From assembly GCA_947311845.1 (NCBI GenBank), contig CAMZMU010000096.1, forward strand, positions 16,707,655 to 16,771,654: 64,000 bases of DNA, given 5' to 3'. A model generated the notes under the pieces. The model worked only from the letters and a program-made list of their open reading frames with translations, made no database searches and was not told the origin of the DNA. The first letter of the stretch is position 1; every line of letters starts with the position of its first letter. This DNA is from Poa pratensis. Lineage: Eukaryota; Streptophyta; Magnoliopsida; Poales; Poaceae. Both the position numbers and the translations under genes were made by a program. Positions 46,820 through 58,310 of the stretch are shown here, one piece after another.

Positions 46820-48750
46820 CAAATCACGCGGTTTGCCTAATTGTTCGTGCAACCTCTGGAACACTTAACCACACAAAAATCAGTAAGTAATTATGCATAT
46901 TATTTGACAGCATCTTCTTAAAATTACATGATGCACTCTAGAAATTTCAATTTCCTTATACCTAGCCATACATTAGAAACCTCTATCCAACTACTTATTA
47001 TATATTATGCTTTGGACATCTCCGGCAAAATACTTGAATATTAGAACACGCGCACTTACTATACACATAAACACACAAAAATTAGATATGCACTATAATT
47101 CATGCAAGTCGGAACATAACCAAGCAAGTCATGGAAACATGCAATTTTGAACCTTCTATTTTCTCATATTCGGTTGAACGAGACCAATAAAAGGGGCAAT
47201 ACGCCGAAAAAGAAAAATTAATGCAACTTTCGCTTCAAAATATGGTTTGAATTCGGCATAGTGTAATTTCTGGTGACACCAGAACTATATAACAAAAACA
47301 CCATATATTAATATTTAGAAATATTTTTATGTGAAATTATCACAAATAAATAAGAAACATACTTATTATATTCTTAAGTAAACAAAGTGCAATATAGAGA
47401 AGTATTAAAGTTTAGTATAAATGTCAGATTATCATGATAAACACCCGAGTTGAAGCAAACTAGAATATTGTCAACCTCGAGCCAACCGAGAGAGCTCTTA
47501 GGGACGGAATCTCAGACGGATCGTCGAAGTTGACTGCATGAGGAGACCATCAACAATTCTATCTGTTTTTCTGAAATTCATCTGCGGCTGAGAGATACGT
47601 CCATTACAAGACCCATGTAGCGTCTCCTACGTGGAGGGGGCCAAATGCATGCGCACGGTTTGATTCAAAGCTCAATCCACTCCAAGGATAGATGTGCTCA
47701 CCTTCGTCCGGTCTACGGACGCCAACAGAACAGACACTGCCAACAACTTGAGCAGGTGGCCTTCCTCAATGGCTATTACACAACCTAAAAAATAAACAAA
47801 GTGGTCAGATGTATTTTTCTGTGATTGAATTTGAAAATATTGTGTATTATATTAGTATATTTATCTCTCTACTGTTCTGTAGCTGACTCTTAATAACACA
47901 CCATACTGTTAATTTTTTATACTTGTATTTCGTTCCAAATTGAGAAAACATCTGATTCATATATGTATTTGACAACATTCGTATTCGTTTAAAATATACG
48001 AAAACGAATATGGGAAGGGCACTATCTGATCTACATCCAATCTGTTTCCACCCCAAGTGAAGTCCAATATTATTCAATGAATCTGAGTCTTATAATACTA
48101 TTTCGACACACGGGTTGCCTATGTATTATTCGAGCCTCCGAAAAACTTTAACCACGATAAAAAGTAAGCAACAACAACCTCAATGATCTAATGGCAATAT
48201 TATCGAAGTTACATTATATACTCTAGAATTCTTTATTTTCTTACATCTAATCATGCACAGGAAACCTCTATCAAGATACTTAATATATCCTACGCTTTAG
48301 AGATCTCTGGCTTGACACTTAACGATATGGGAAAACAAACACACACACACACACACACATGCGCGGTTGCACACAAATAAGGATATTATTAATGTAAGTC
48401 ATAAACTAACCAGTTGAGTCATGGAAACATGAAATTTCTCCTTTCTATTTTCTTTGTTCAAAGGGATAGGTTGAACGAGACCTATTAAAGGGCAATATGT
48501 CGTAAAAGAAAAATTAATGTACCTTTGCTTCAAAATATGGTTTGAATTCAACATAGGTGTATTTTCCAACAATGGACAACTAAACTTTGTAACAAAAAAC
48601 ACCATGTATTATCAATTAGAATTTTCTTATTTGTTATTATTCAAAATAAATAAAAAACATACATGTCGTGTTCATAGGGCCTAAAAGTGAACTATGCAAA
48701 ATATGAAAGTTTGGTAAAAATGTCACATTATTATGGCAGAAAAACAGATA
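46820..48750 (+). repeat. Old tandem duplication, two units about 1.28 kb apart
   Basis: About 46820-47450 and 48100-48750 align in order: cggtttgcctaattgttcg/gggttgcctatgtattattcg, gaaacctctatc, gtcatggaaacatg, ggttgaacgagacc, gaaaaattaatg, aaaatatggtttgaattc, aaaacaccat, aaataaataagaaacatac/aaaataaataaaaaacatac and aatgtca. Divergence is marked. A (CA)n microsatellite (48339-48359) lies in the second unit. The spacer 47450-48100 holds no gene. Confidence 0.7.
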
Positions 48751-49239
48751 GAGCCATTCGAGGATGCTCGTTGATACGATAGACTCGCTAGTAGATGTTG
48801 TCTGTCTGCAGGATGACACTCTCAACAACACGGTGATGCAGTAGCGGTGTATTCTTTAGATATAGTCTAACACCCATGTTTTGCACCTATTTATTTTTAA
48901 CATATAGAATTAAACATATTTGTTTATTAAGTATTTATGTTTTATTTGTGTCAACAAAAGTGTTTAGGCTTTAAAGTATTCATTTCATGCAGAAAAGTTA
49001 TATTGTTTTTTAAATAAAGAAATGAGACAACTAAGATGGACATATCCATATTGGTCCCCTTATTGGAACTCCTAGAAATAATCAAAGAAATCCCAAATTT
49101 TGCGAAGATGATTAAATTCCCTGGTGACGGATCTCCCTAAAACCTTAACTTAATTTCCATCACTACATCCGTCTCAACACATAGATCTTGGTGATAAGAA
49201 GTTTAACCAAGTTACCCTTTCCAGCTCTCTTTAAAAGTA
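48751..49239. other. Unassigned AT-rich sequence
   Basis: No gene seen; ends at the TA target of the next MITE. Confidence 0.35.
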
Positions 49240-49362
49240 CTCCCTCCGTTCCAATTTAATTGACTTGCTATGCACCACATGTGGATGTATCTAGACTTGT
49301 TACATGTCTATATACATCCATATTTGCTGCATAGCAAGTAAATTAAATTGGAACGGAGGGAG
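49240..49362. mobile_element. Stowaway-type MITE
   Basis: 123 bp, starting ctccctccgttccaattta and ending with its inverse, with TA on both sides (49238-49239 and 49363-49364). The long inverted repeats (cttgctatgca ... tgcatagcaag) make nearly a full hairpin. Confidence 0.93.
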
Positions 49363-49409
49363 TACGCTTCGTAGAGGTCACGCAAGGGTAAGGTGAAACG
49401 CCAGTATAA

Positions 49410-49410
<1 letters not shown>

Positions 49411-49459
<49 letters not shown>

Positions 49460-49473
49460 GAGAGAGAGAGAGA
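49411..49473 (+). repeat. T10-G38-(AG)n low-complexity run
   Basis: Ten T, then 38 uninterrupted G (49421-49458), then (ag)7. Such a G run could form quadruplexes and is a likely place for length error in assembly. Confidence 0.85.
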
Positions 49474-50330
49474 TGGTGGTGGTGATATTTATACACGGCA
49501 AGAACCTTGATTAATGAGGCAACACAACTGGTGCTGGTGGGTTGTCTAGAATAGTATGGTGTCGGTTCATGGCGAGCGCGTAGACCACGTGCACCTATTC
49601 TAAGATCTTAATGCAATGACATGCAACAATTTGTGAGCGTAATCTTTAGAAAAGAGATGTTAGAGTATACAGAAATGTTGTCTTATGGATTTAGAATATC
49701 TCGAACTGCGGGGACAAAATGTGTCCGGACAACCCCTTCTTCGTCAATTTGGCGGCGGCCCGACACAACGTCTGGACAGATGTGAACTGTTGCCTCTAAT
49801 GGCATCTCCCAAGGGACCAGTCTGTATCCATTTTCCTATTTGTGTTCGCTATTCCAATTAGGCATTGTTTTGATATTGGACGAGCTCATAAATTTTAACA
49901 AGTAAAAAACACATAAATATATGCGATTAAAATAAGTTTAGCCATCAAGTTTGGCCACCAACAGCAGATTCGGCTATCATGTTTGGCAACCAAAACAAGT
50001 TCGTCCAAACATATACTGTACATACGAAAAATGATCACAAATCAAGTTCAAAGTGCAATCCTACAAGGAGGCATGTGCTGGGCTCCGTCCGAACTACACA
50101 CGTAACTTGAGCAGGCCGGTGGCCATTTGCAGGTATCCTGCCTCTTTGATAGTTGCGCGCGCCTTAAGAAGTATCTGTTGCATTTGCTCTGTTCTTTTTA
50201 TTGGGTATCTTGTTGTATCCCCTGAACTTGTTTGTCAAACACTCTGTAAGCAAATCTGAAACGGATTAATCACAGGTTTGATTCATTCTAGTAATGGAGC
50301 GGTCCAAGGATCTCCTTGTTATTCTCTACT
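49474..50330. other. No gene seen
   Basis: Unassigned sequence with a short repeated phrase, agtttggccaacaac-like (aagtttagccatcaagtttggccaccaac ... catgtttggcaaccaa), near 49935-49995. No reliable coding frame. Confidence 0.35.
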
Positions 50331-50580
50331 CCCTCCGCACTTTGAAAGAGTGTACTTCCAACTTTGTTGGAGAGTCAAATATTTCAAACTTCGACCAAGT
50401 TTTTACAAAAACATATAAATGTTTGTGAAGTCAAATAGGTATATGATAAAAATATATTTATCATAAATGTAGTGCTACTAATTTAGTGACATAAATGTTT
50501 GTGTTTTTTTGTGCAACGGTCAAACATATAAAAGTTTGACTTTCCAAGAAAGTTAGAAATACACTCATTCAAGGAGTATG
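50331..50580. mobile_element. Diverged Stowaway/Mariner-type MITE
   Basis: Starts ctccctccgcactttgaaag after ta and ends tacactcattcaaggagta. The ends are imperfect inverted repeats (agtgtac/tacact) and the inside holds gtcaaat...cgaccaagttt and the inverse tcaaacatataaaagtttgac. Typical of the larger wheat Stowaway families; exact ends are uncertain. Confidence 0.75.
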
Positions 50581-51290
50581 TAATAAACGCGTGTTTTCCA
50601 CTGGGATTTTGATCAACCAGCCCGTCATCCAATCAACCGCTCTAAAGCAAATCCAGATTTCTCCCTTTCACAAGGTATTGCATACTTATACATGATAATA
50701 TGGGAATAAGTCAGGAGGCAATGAAGCCAGGCAAGAATAGACAATTGTGGATCCAACAAGATCAAAACACACATGGCCGTTTCAACTCTCCACATGTCAC
50801 AATCAGCAATCATGCTCACACAACGGGAGTGGCTGGTGAGACAATACTGTAACAACTAACAACTGCATTGTCTCACTGTCAGTTATACATAAAGGTAGCA
50901 GCAACACTTGGAGCAGAATATGCGATTGTGCGATCGATGATGAAGAAGAAGCATCAGTTACAAGGTACAAATAGCGGCTACATTGACACAGCTTGAACAA
51001 GCACTCATCAAATCCGTTCAAAGAGAGTACCATAAGCGGTTTTCGAAAAATCGCAATTAACATGCATAGAGTATTTGGACTAGAGCTACCAAGTTCAATT
51101 GGGGGGAAAAGAAAAACTTGGGGCAGGGCGGGACGGGGGGGCTCCAGAAACGAGCTCTTACAATCTACAACAAACGAGAGTTACCTTCCCAGCCAACAAC
51201 AGGAGCTCTACATCTTTCTTCTCTTTCTGCGGCGCACCAGCCAGCTCAAATGTGCTGCTGCTTCCGGTTCCATGGGCAACGAAAAAGGCC
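50581..51290. other. 3' flank of the kinase gene
   Basis: No independent gene. The part next to 51290 is probably the kinase 3' UTR on the minus strand. Confidence 0.45.
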
Positions 51291-53459
51291 TTAGAAGAAC
51301 TCAAATTCTAGGTAGTTATCCGAGCCCTTCTGGTTGGAAGCCGGTGCGACCTTCCCGTTCGCCGACGGGGCTTGCTTCGGGCGGCAGTCCAGCTCGACAG
51401 GCTTGGGTATGTCCGGAGGGCTCGCGCATCTTATGAGAGCCCAGTTCACGCCTCGAAGAAAGGGTGCTGCTTTATCTCGTGGCTCCGCGCTTGTGCCCCA
51501 GCCGGTGCTGCGGGTCCTTCACCAGCAGTCCCCTTATCATGTCCCTTGCTGAGAAGCTCACTAACGGGGACTCTGGGAACCGCAAGGGCTGACCGACAAC
51601 ATTGAAAAGGGTAGCCCGGTTGCCTGAACCCTTGAAAGGGGTCTTGCCAAACAGAAGCTCGTACAAGAATATGCCAAAGGTCCACCAGTCCACCGCACTG
51701 CCATGGCCTTCTCCTTTCACTATTTCTGGAGCCAAGTACTCGTGAGTGCCGACAAAGGACATTGACCGAGCATCAGTTGGCTCCGCAATCATCTCAGGGA
51801 ATAGGTTCACCTGGTTTGCAACATCAGGCTTTGATTTCTCCTTCTTGGATTTGGATTTGGACTTGGACTTCGAGAAGAACCGAGGCCCAAAGCATGTGGT
51901 TGGAACTACACACGATGGCTGAATGCAAGCAGGTTGGACACAGTATGCTGCATTGTTCCTCTGCATTGCATCCAGGGCAGGATTTGCTCCCCTGATCACG
52001 GTTGGGCTCGTTGAACAACGAAGAGAGAGGTCAAAATCAGTCAGCATGATGTGGCCATCCTCCCGAACTAGGACATTTTCTGGCTTCAGATCACGGTATA
52101 TAATCCCAAGCATATGCAGATACTCCAATGCAAGGAGCACCTCAGCAACATAGAACCTGAAACATCAAGAGATCAAGTACAAACATTAGTTAAAGGGTTC
52201 AGTGGTGTTTCTCAAATAGAGGGAAATTGCAGTGGTGTCTATCTTATTTACCCTTAGTTAAATGCTTTAGCAAAGGCTGGTTAGCACATATTCGATAGGC
52301 AAATCAAAAATCTCCCAACAGAACATATGCCTAACATAACCCATGAAATTCAACAATGAAACTGTATACTATCAGGGCACGAAACATGTTAGTTTTCTAG
52401 AACATGTCAATAAACTAAACATATAATGTAGAACTGCCTAAATATGTCAAATGCAACCTGACAAGTTAATTTGAACCCAAAACATAGTGAAATAAATGTT
52501 GAGCAGTGGACAAGACACATAATAAAACACCTAAACAACGTAATCAACAAATCATTCAAGTTGAACTCATAACTAGAAGGAAGGAGTGCTTACTTTGCTG
52601 CTTGCTCTGAAAAATGCTTTCCAGGCTGCCTTTGCCGAAGAGTGTGCAAGTCCCCTCCAGGACAGAACTCCATAACCAGACACGAGAACTTGTCCGTCTC
52701 AAAATGAGTATACAGGGTTGGAAGAAATGGATGATCCAGGGACTGCAGTATCTCCCGCTCAGTCTGTGCCCGAAGCAGCTTCTTCCGACTAGCCAAAGAT
52801 GTTTTGTCCATCACCTTCATTGCAAAGTGACTCTTTGTTCCGCTCAGTTCAGATAGATACACACTGCCAATATCACCAGAGCCCAGCTTCTTAAGCAGCC
52901 TGAATTGGTTCAGACCAAGAACACCTTCCCTGGATTTGACCACTTGGATGGCTTCCCACCTCGAATCATTTCCTTTGTGCGGCTTAGTGGTGGCACTGCT
53001 CATGCTGCTGCAGGAGCTCTCGTCACTTAGGTCGCTGCTTGCACTCACACGGCACATGCTGCTCTTACCACTCTCGGTGAACTCTCGGCCACTAGTCTTG
53101 GCACTACCACTGGTCTTGCCCAAACTATTTGTCCCATCACTCACTTTAGCAGAAGCAAAGCTATCACTCATACTGCTCTTTTGCGATGTCTTTTTTTCTG
53201 GATTCTCGCTAGAATCAGAGTTTTTGTTCTCCTTTAACTCACCAGAATCTCCCTCTGCGGCTAGTGGTGCATCCAGGACCCCAGAATCTGAGGAGGTGCC
53301 TGAGGTATCCTTCTCCAACACAGAAGCTGGAGATTCTTGCTGCTGGTGGGACTTGCCCAGAATCTCCTCAGCGGCAGATCGTTGCCTGCCATCTTCCCCT
53401 ATCTCCTTAGGCTTTGCCGCTTGCTCCGGCATACTTTGAGAAGCAGATTCAGAAGACAT
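51291..53459 (-). CDS. AGC-VIII protein kinase (PVPK-1/G11A/D6PK-like), with two apparent 1-bp deletions
   Basis: Two exons (52594-53459 and 51291-52156) flank a 437-bp GT-AG intron. A Ser/Glu-rich N-terminus of about 185 residues precedes the kinase: [13 protein letters not shown] loop, Lys in [19 protein letters not shown] catalytic loop, DFD replacing DFG (the AGC-VIII mark), and a long insert with a basic [14 protein letters not shown] tract before the activation segment [15 protein letters not shown]. The C-terminus would end in FEFF, the PDK1-docking motif. Relatives act at the plasma membrane, phosphorylate PIN auxin carriers and bind lipids through the basic insert. The exons sum to 1,732 nt, two short of whole codons. 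One base seems missing near 51478 and one near 51452, making a TAA at 51472-51474 and removing about 60 residues including FEFF. Assembly error and real mutation are both possible. Confidence 0.93.
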
Positions 53460-54386
53460 GAACTAACAGTTGATCAGCAAACACACAGATGCGAGCTGCC
53501 TAGTCAGTACTCGGTGTAGGACCAACAAGCAATTCCCAACCTTCTAACCTGCAAACCAAACATCTCCTTACCATACCGACAGAATAATTAGGGTTTGCTC
53601 GACACATGCTGCTACTATAAATCCACACAACCGCCCAACAGCATAGTCTCACCAACAACATCACACAAAAGAATCACAAACATTCCAGAAATCTAAACAA
53701 CCAGACCAGGCAAAATCGACAGCTGAACTGCTGCAACAACCTAATCCGAACGAGACGAGCAGCAAACAAGCTCAGCAGACGAAATCCCCAAACGCAAAGC
53801 AAAGGGGGGAAATATCTTCCAAGAATCCTCCACGAGAACCAAAAAATCACCTGCAGATTCACACAGGGTGAGCTGCTACAACTACGCACCCGGCAGATCC
53901 ACCCATCCGGCCGTCCCTACTACGCCGCCGCATCGACGCTCCCCACGCCAAAAGGCTCCCCACCCAGAGAAGAGGAAAGAGGCCCTAGAGATCACAAGCC
54001 AACCTGAGCCAGCAGCATCACCCACAAAATAGGGCGGAGTGGGCCAGAACCGCGGAGATTAATAACGAAAGAGAATCTTTAAGATATCCCCAAAGAGGAG
54101 GAGGAAAGGGGGAGGAAGGGAAGCATTGCAACCTGGCACAGCTGCGAGCTCACAAGGCGCACACATCCCCCTGCCCCCACCTTTGCTTCCCTTTCCCTCA
54201 AAGGAAGAAGTAAGCGGCCGGCAGGTATGATGGAGCACGCCATGGATCATATGAGCAACAGCGCGGCAAGTACACATGCGGTGTCTGTCCGCCCCCACCA
54301 CCACAAGGCCAAGGCCGCATGCATCCACATCACGGCATGGGGCGGCACTAACTCCAGTAGCCATTGAATGCAAGCAAGCAAGCAAC

Positions 54387-54417
<31 letters not shown>

Positions 54418-55200
54418 AAATAAAGAGAGGATTTTTTTATTATTTAATAAAAGAGGCGAGGGGAGGCGGATTGGATCTAGAGAGTGATGGGCGGCGGCGT
54501 GAAAGCCGCAGACGCAACAGATCGAGAACGAACGCACGAACGAGCAACCCCCATGCCCCCGCACCACCTGAGGAAAATGAGGCCGCTAAAATCGATCGAA
54601 CAATCAGCCACGGCCGGACCGGCGAGGGCGGTACCTTTGCTCCGCTAGGAGCGGGAAGAGGTGGCGGCCACGGTGGTTGCGGCGGCGGCGGCGGGCCGAG
54701 GGGATGCGGCGGCAGCGGGATGTTCTCCTCCGCCCGGCTGCCGAGGCATGGGGCAATGGCGGCAGCGGAACTGGATGGAGGTGGGGGCTGGAGGGAGGAG
54801 TGGTGAGTAGTGGTACTAATTGGTGTGGGGATCCATGGCTGGCTGTGTGATGTGCAAAGAGACATGTGTTTGTGGAGACGGGACGGGTCAAAGATGATGG
54901 TGGTGGTGAAAAGCTGGGCTTTCGGGGCGCATAAACTAGACTAGAGAGCGGTTGATGGATGATGGTGATGATTAATTAACCTCTCGGCCGTCCTGGGTTA
55001 GCTGACAGCGTGCAGGACGTGGTCTCCTCCTCTCTCTCTCTCTCGATCGATCTCTTTCCCGGCGACCGAGACTCCCGTGCCCAACGTCCACTTTACCCTT
55101 TGCTGCTCGCGGAGATCTGGATCGTGAGACGGGCCATCCTGGCCGTTCATTTCTCTGGTCTAGGGTTTCATCAGGGGGGTGAAAGGTTTGTTTTAGAATT
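53460..55200 (-). promoter_or_regulatory. 5' region of the kinase gene
   Basis: Probable 5' leader and promoter. A splice donor-like aaag|gtaccg near 54630 and an acceptor-like ctgttag directly before the ATG (about 53463) would allow a 5' UTR intron of about 1.2 kb, common in this family; this is only a prediction. It contains (gaaa)n at about 54388-54419, GC-rich Pro/Gly-coding shadow frames at 54440-54890, and a ctctctctct tract near 55030, which is frequent in plant core promoters. Confidence 0.4.
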
Positions 55201-56940
55201 TTATTATTAAGGTTGATGCAAAAGTTCTTGCATTTCTGGCTCGTTTGCTAAGAACTTTTCCTTTTGGAACGTGTGATTCAGGTGTGCATTTTTTTCTGTC
55301 ACCATTACATTTATTTCGTGAAATGTTTTTCGAGTTCATTATCTTAGACCGAAAACCTAGGATTTATGTTTGACGAACAGAACATTGTACCTCTTACCAT
55401 CTGTTGGTGGTTCAAATTGCTGGACCAACATGAAGTTGTGATTTGTCTTTTGACTCTGATATGAGTGTCTAGACAATCCCAAATCCTTAATGTGAATGTT
55501 AAGGTTGGATCGGCTTGTTTCTCACACCTCTCATGGTGTCTCACCTATAACTATTTATAACCAATACGGTAGCGCCTAAACGCCAAAGGTGTGTAGTTAG
55601 CCTAACTCGCAAAAGACGTGCCAATATTTGTTTTACCTATAAAAATATGCTCGTGTCGTCCAATCCCTCCCCCGGGGCATCTTCGGTACACCTCATCACA
55701 GCGACCCAGTCGCTCGCAAGTCTCCATTACCGTCGTGAAGTTCCTCATGCCCCTCTCTGTACCTACCGCTGCGTACCTCGCGGACGGCTAGAATGACCAC
55801 CGAGGTCGTCCTTCCACGAGCTAAGATGCGAGCTACAGCCAGCAGGTCAGAGATCAAAGGATCTACCTGTTCGTAGAGGTTTCGTGGGAACATGTAGTGG
55901 TCGTATGTGTCGAAGTGATATTCCCAATTTATTTGAAGTGGCATACTTCCGGTCAATGTATGTATGAGCCATGTTATGCATTCCATCACTTTAAATCCCA
56001 ATCTACGGCTCTTTCCAACAAAATCAGGTTTGCAGTGGTTGACACTTCATGTGATAAATTGGTGCATGAGGCTAGCTGTACCTCAAGCTCTACAAACACC
56101 AAGTAGAGAATACACTAATATGCTTAGTAGATTCAGGGATGTAAATGAAAAATAAAAATAGCGCTATATTTTCTTCTCTAAAACGAGTAATATACAAACA
56201 ATAAATATTAGCAAGATTTTTTCAGAAATAGGCAAATCAGCCTAATCAATTTTCAGTAATATGCTTTATCAATAACTTGTTCAGACCTATCTGCAACGAT
56301 TAAAGCTAAGACAATCACTGTGATAAACAAGTTACATACCTCCGTTTAGCTTAACTTGAAATAAGGTCGTCACTCGTAAGAGACAATTGCACATATAGTC
56401 GTAGCCTTGTAAAGCACACTTGCAATTATAATGCACCTCATGAAGTGCCCATTAAGTGTATAAGTATCAGTTTATCACGTTACTCTATAATAGTGTTTCT
56501 AGTATCCACATGTTTCCTCTAATATAAAAACTTTCTTCAATACTCGTGGGGTCTACTATGTGCTTCCTGTTGAGATGAGAGAATATATTTGTAAATAAAT
56601 ACAACTATAATGGTTATTCTAAAAAAATGCACTTATATCAAAAGATTCAATTTGACCTATCATGTTTGTTTAGGGCGAATGATTTTGTTTCTCTGCAATA
56701 TCACGTATCTATAATACGAACTAGTCATATTTTTATATTTTCCAGAATTAGTTGCTTGATGGCTAACAAATGTAGCAAAATCATAATTATAACGATTATG
56801 ATTCTAATACGATGATCTTGTCCCACTCTCAATCAATTTCTTTAGGAACATCTTGCATGTCATGTGTTTTTTTATTTTGTAGTGACATAATTTACCATCA
56901 TTGTCATGGTTTGGTTTTGCTCTACAAAAACAGAAATTCA
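55201..56940. other. Intergenic, nothing recognised
   Basis: AT-rich with no convincing frame. The block 55540-56110 has slightly higher GC and short frames on both strands without known motifs. Confidence 0.4.
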
Positions 56941-56944
56941 CTTT

Positions 56945-57320
56945 GGCTCCCGGGTGCATATGCACCTGTTATTTTTTTCAAAATTAAAAAAATATGAAAA
57001 CACTTCGAAAAAATCTGAAAAAATTGGGCAGAAACACATACAATGTCTTAACATTCGTGCAAAATTGCGGAAGGAAATGATACTTTCTGTGGTCTGTGCA
57101 AAAAAGACAAAAAATGTATTTTTAAATCTCATTTCGGTCACATATTTTATCTTTTTAGCATAGACCACAGAAAATGTTATACGCTTCTGAAATTTTGCAC
57201 GAATGTTCAAAACATGTATATGTGTGTGCCCAATTTTTTCAGATTTATTGAATAGGTTTCATATTTTTTTCAATTTCAAAACATATAACAGGAGCATATG
57301 CACCCGGGAATCAAAACGCC
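56945..57320. mobile_element. Hairpin-forming MITE
   Basis: The ends ggctcccgggtgcatatgcacctgtt and its near-inverse aacaggagcatatgcacccgggaatc enclose about 380 bp. Inner arms also pair: acattcgtgcaaaatt with aattttgcacgaatgt, and ctgtggtctgtgca with the tagaccacaga block. The whole element therefore folds on itself. Family and target duplication are uncertain. Confidence 0.75.
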
Positions 57321-57325
57321 TTTAA

Positions 57326-57693
57326 AAAAATTGCATTTGTAATGGGAACCTTTTATTGCGTGCTTGACCAAGAAAAACCTTTAAGCATCTAGGGAGAGGC
57401 TAACCTTAGAGACAACATTTTTTACGCAGTGTGGGTTGGAGTAAGATGTAGCTTTCAGGAAGATGTGTCTCTTTTGTAGATGAGCCAATATGCCAAGTAA
57501 TTGTTAATTGTATACACTATAGTTGGTTAACATAATTGGTTGTGTCATTCTTTTAATTTTGTTGTCTAAAGGTTCAAGAGAAAAACAACAACAATAATGC
57601 AATTATTTATTTAATAGAAATGTAATTTTGTTTGGTATAGTCAAATATATGTCAGTGTTTGTCTCTTATTCTCTTTTGTGACCACTAGGAAAA
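57326..57693. other. Flank left of the MULE
   Basis: No gene. It ends in actaggaaaa, whose last eight bases (taggaaaa, 57686-57693) are repeated at 62050-62057. Confidence 0.5.
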
Positions 57694-57819
57694 GGGAAAA
57701 TTTTGCTTTTGCCACACTGGTTTTTGCCCATTTTGCTTTTGCCACTCTAAGTTTTGACATTTCGCTTTTGCCACTCTAGTTCTCGGTAATGCCTCACTTA
57801 TGCCCCTTCCGTCTGTCTT
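57694..57819 (+). repeat. MULE left terminal inverted repeat
   Basis: 126 bp, exact inverse of 61924-62049. The transposase is expected to bind here. Confidence 0.93.
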
Positions 57820-58310
57820 TTGTGAAACTAAGATAACGTCATCGCGAAAAGACCATTGCGCCCTTGTCCCAGAATTTTATTTTACACTCTGTAGTTTCTG
57901 TCCATTTCTCTTTTGCCACGGACGGGAACAGTTTTGGAAGAAGCTGAGGTTTGGTTGCATGTATGCCCGTGAAACAATCTGTAACATGCAAAATTCGAAT
58001 TTTTGGCATGATTTAATGAGAATAATTCAAAATTTCGACATGAACTTTCTCTAATTTTTTAACCATGACAGCAAAATATGAATAACAGAACAAGATACTT
58101 CACAATAAAGATCAAAAGCTTACACCTAAGTAGTTTTCCTCATTTTAAGCAAAAGCCAATGTTCACGTGACATCCACATAGCCGTGAGGCATTTTAATCA
58201 AAAGCTTACATCACTTCAACCAAGATAACAGTGCAACTTCAAAAGCTACACAGCCGGCTGTGAGGCATTTTAATCAAAGGCCTAGTTCACGTGACATCAA
58301 AAGCCAATGT

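Noticed and set aside
49308..49496. Polyproline frame
   Set aside because: It is the translation of the G38 run.
54276..54865. Gly/Pro-rich frames in front of the kinase
   Set aside because: Open on both strands in GC-rich leader or promoter DNA, interrupted by a (gaaa) microsatellite. No domain.
56906..57210. 85-90 residue frames on both strands
   Set aside because: They fall inside the hairpin MITE and mirror each other because of its inverted repeats.
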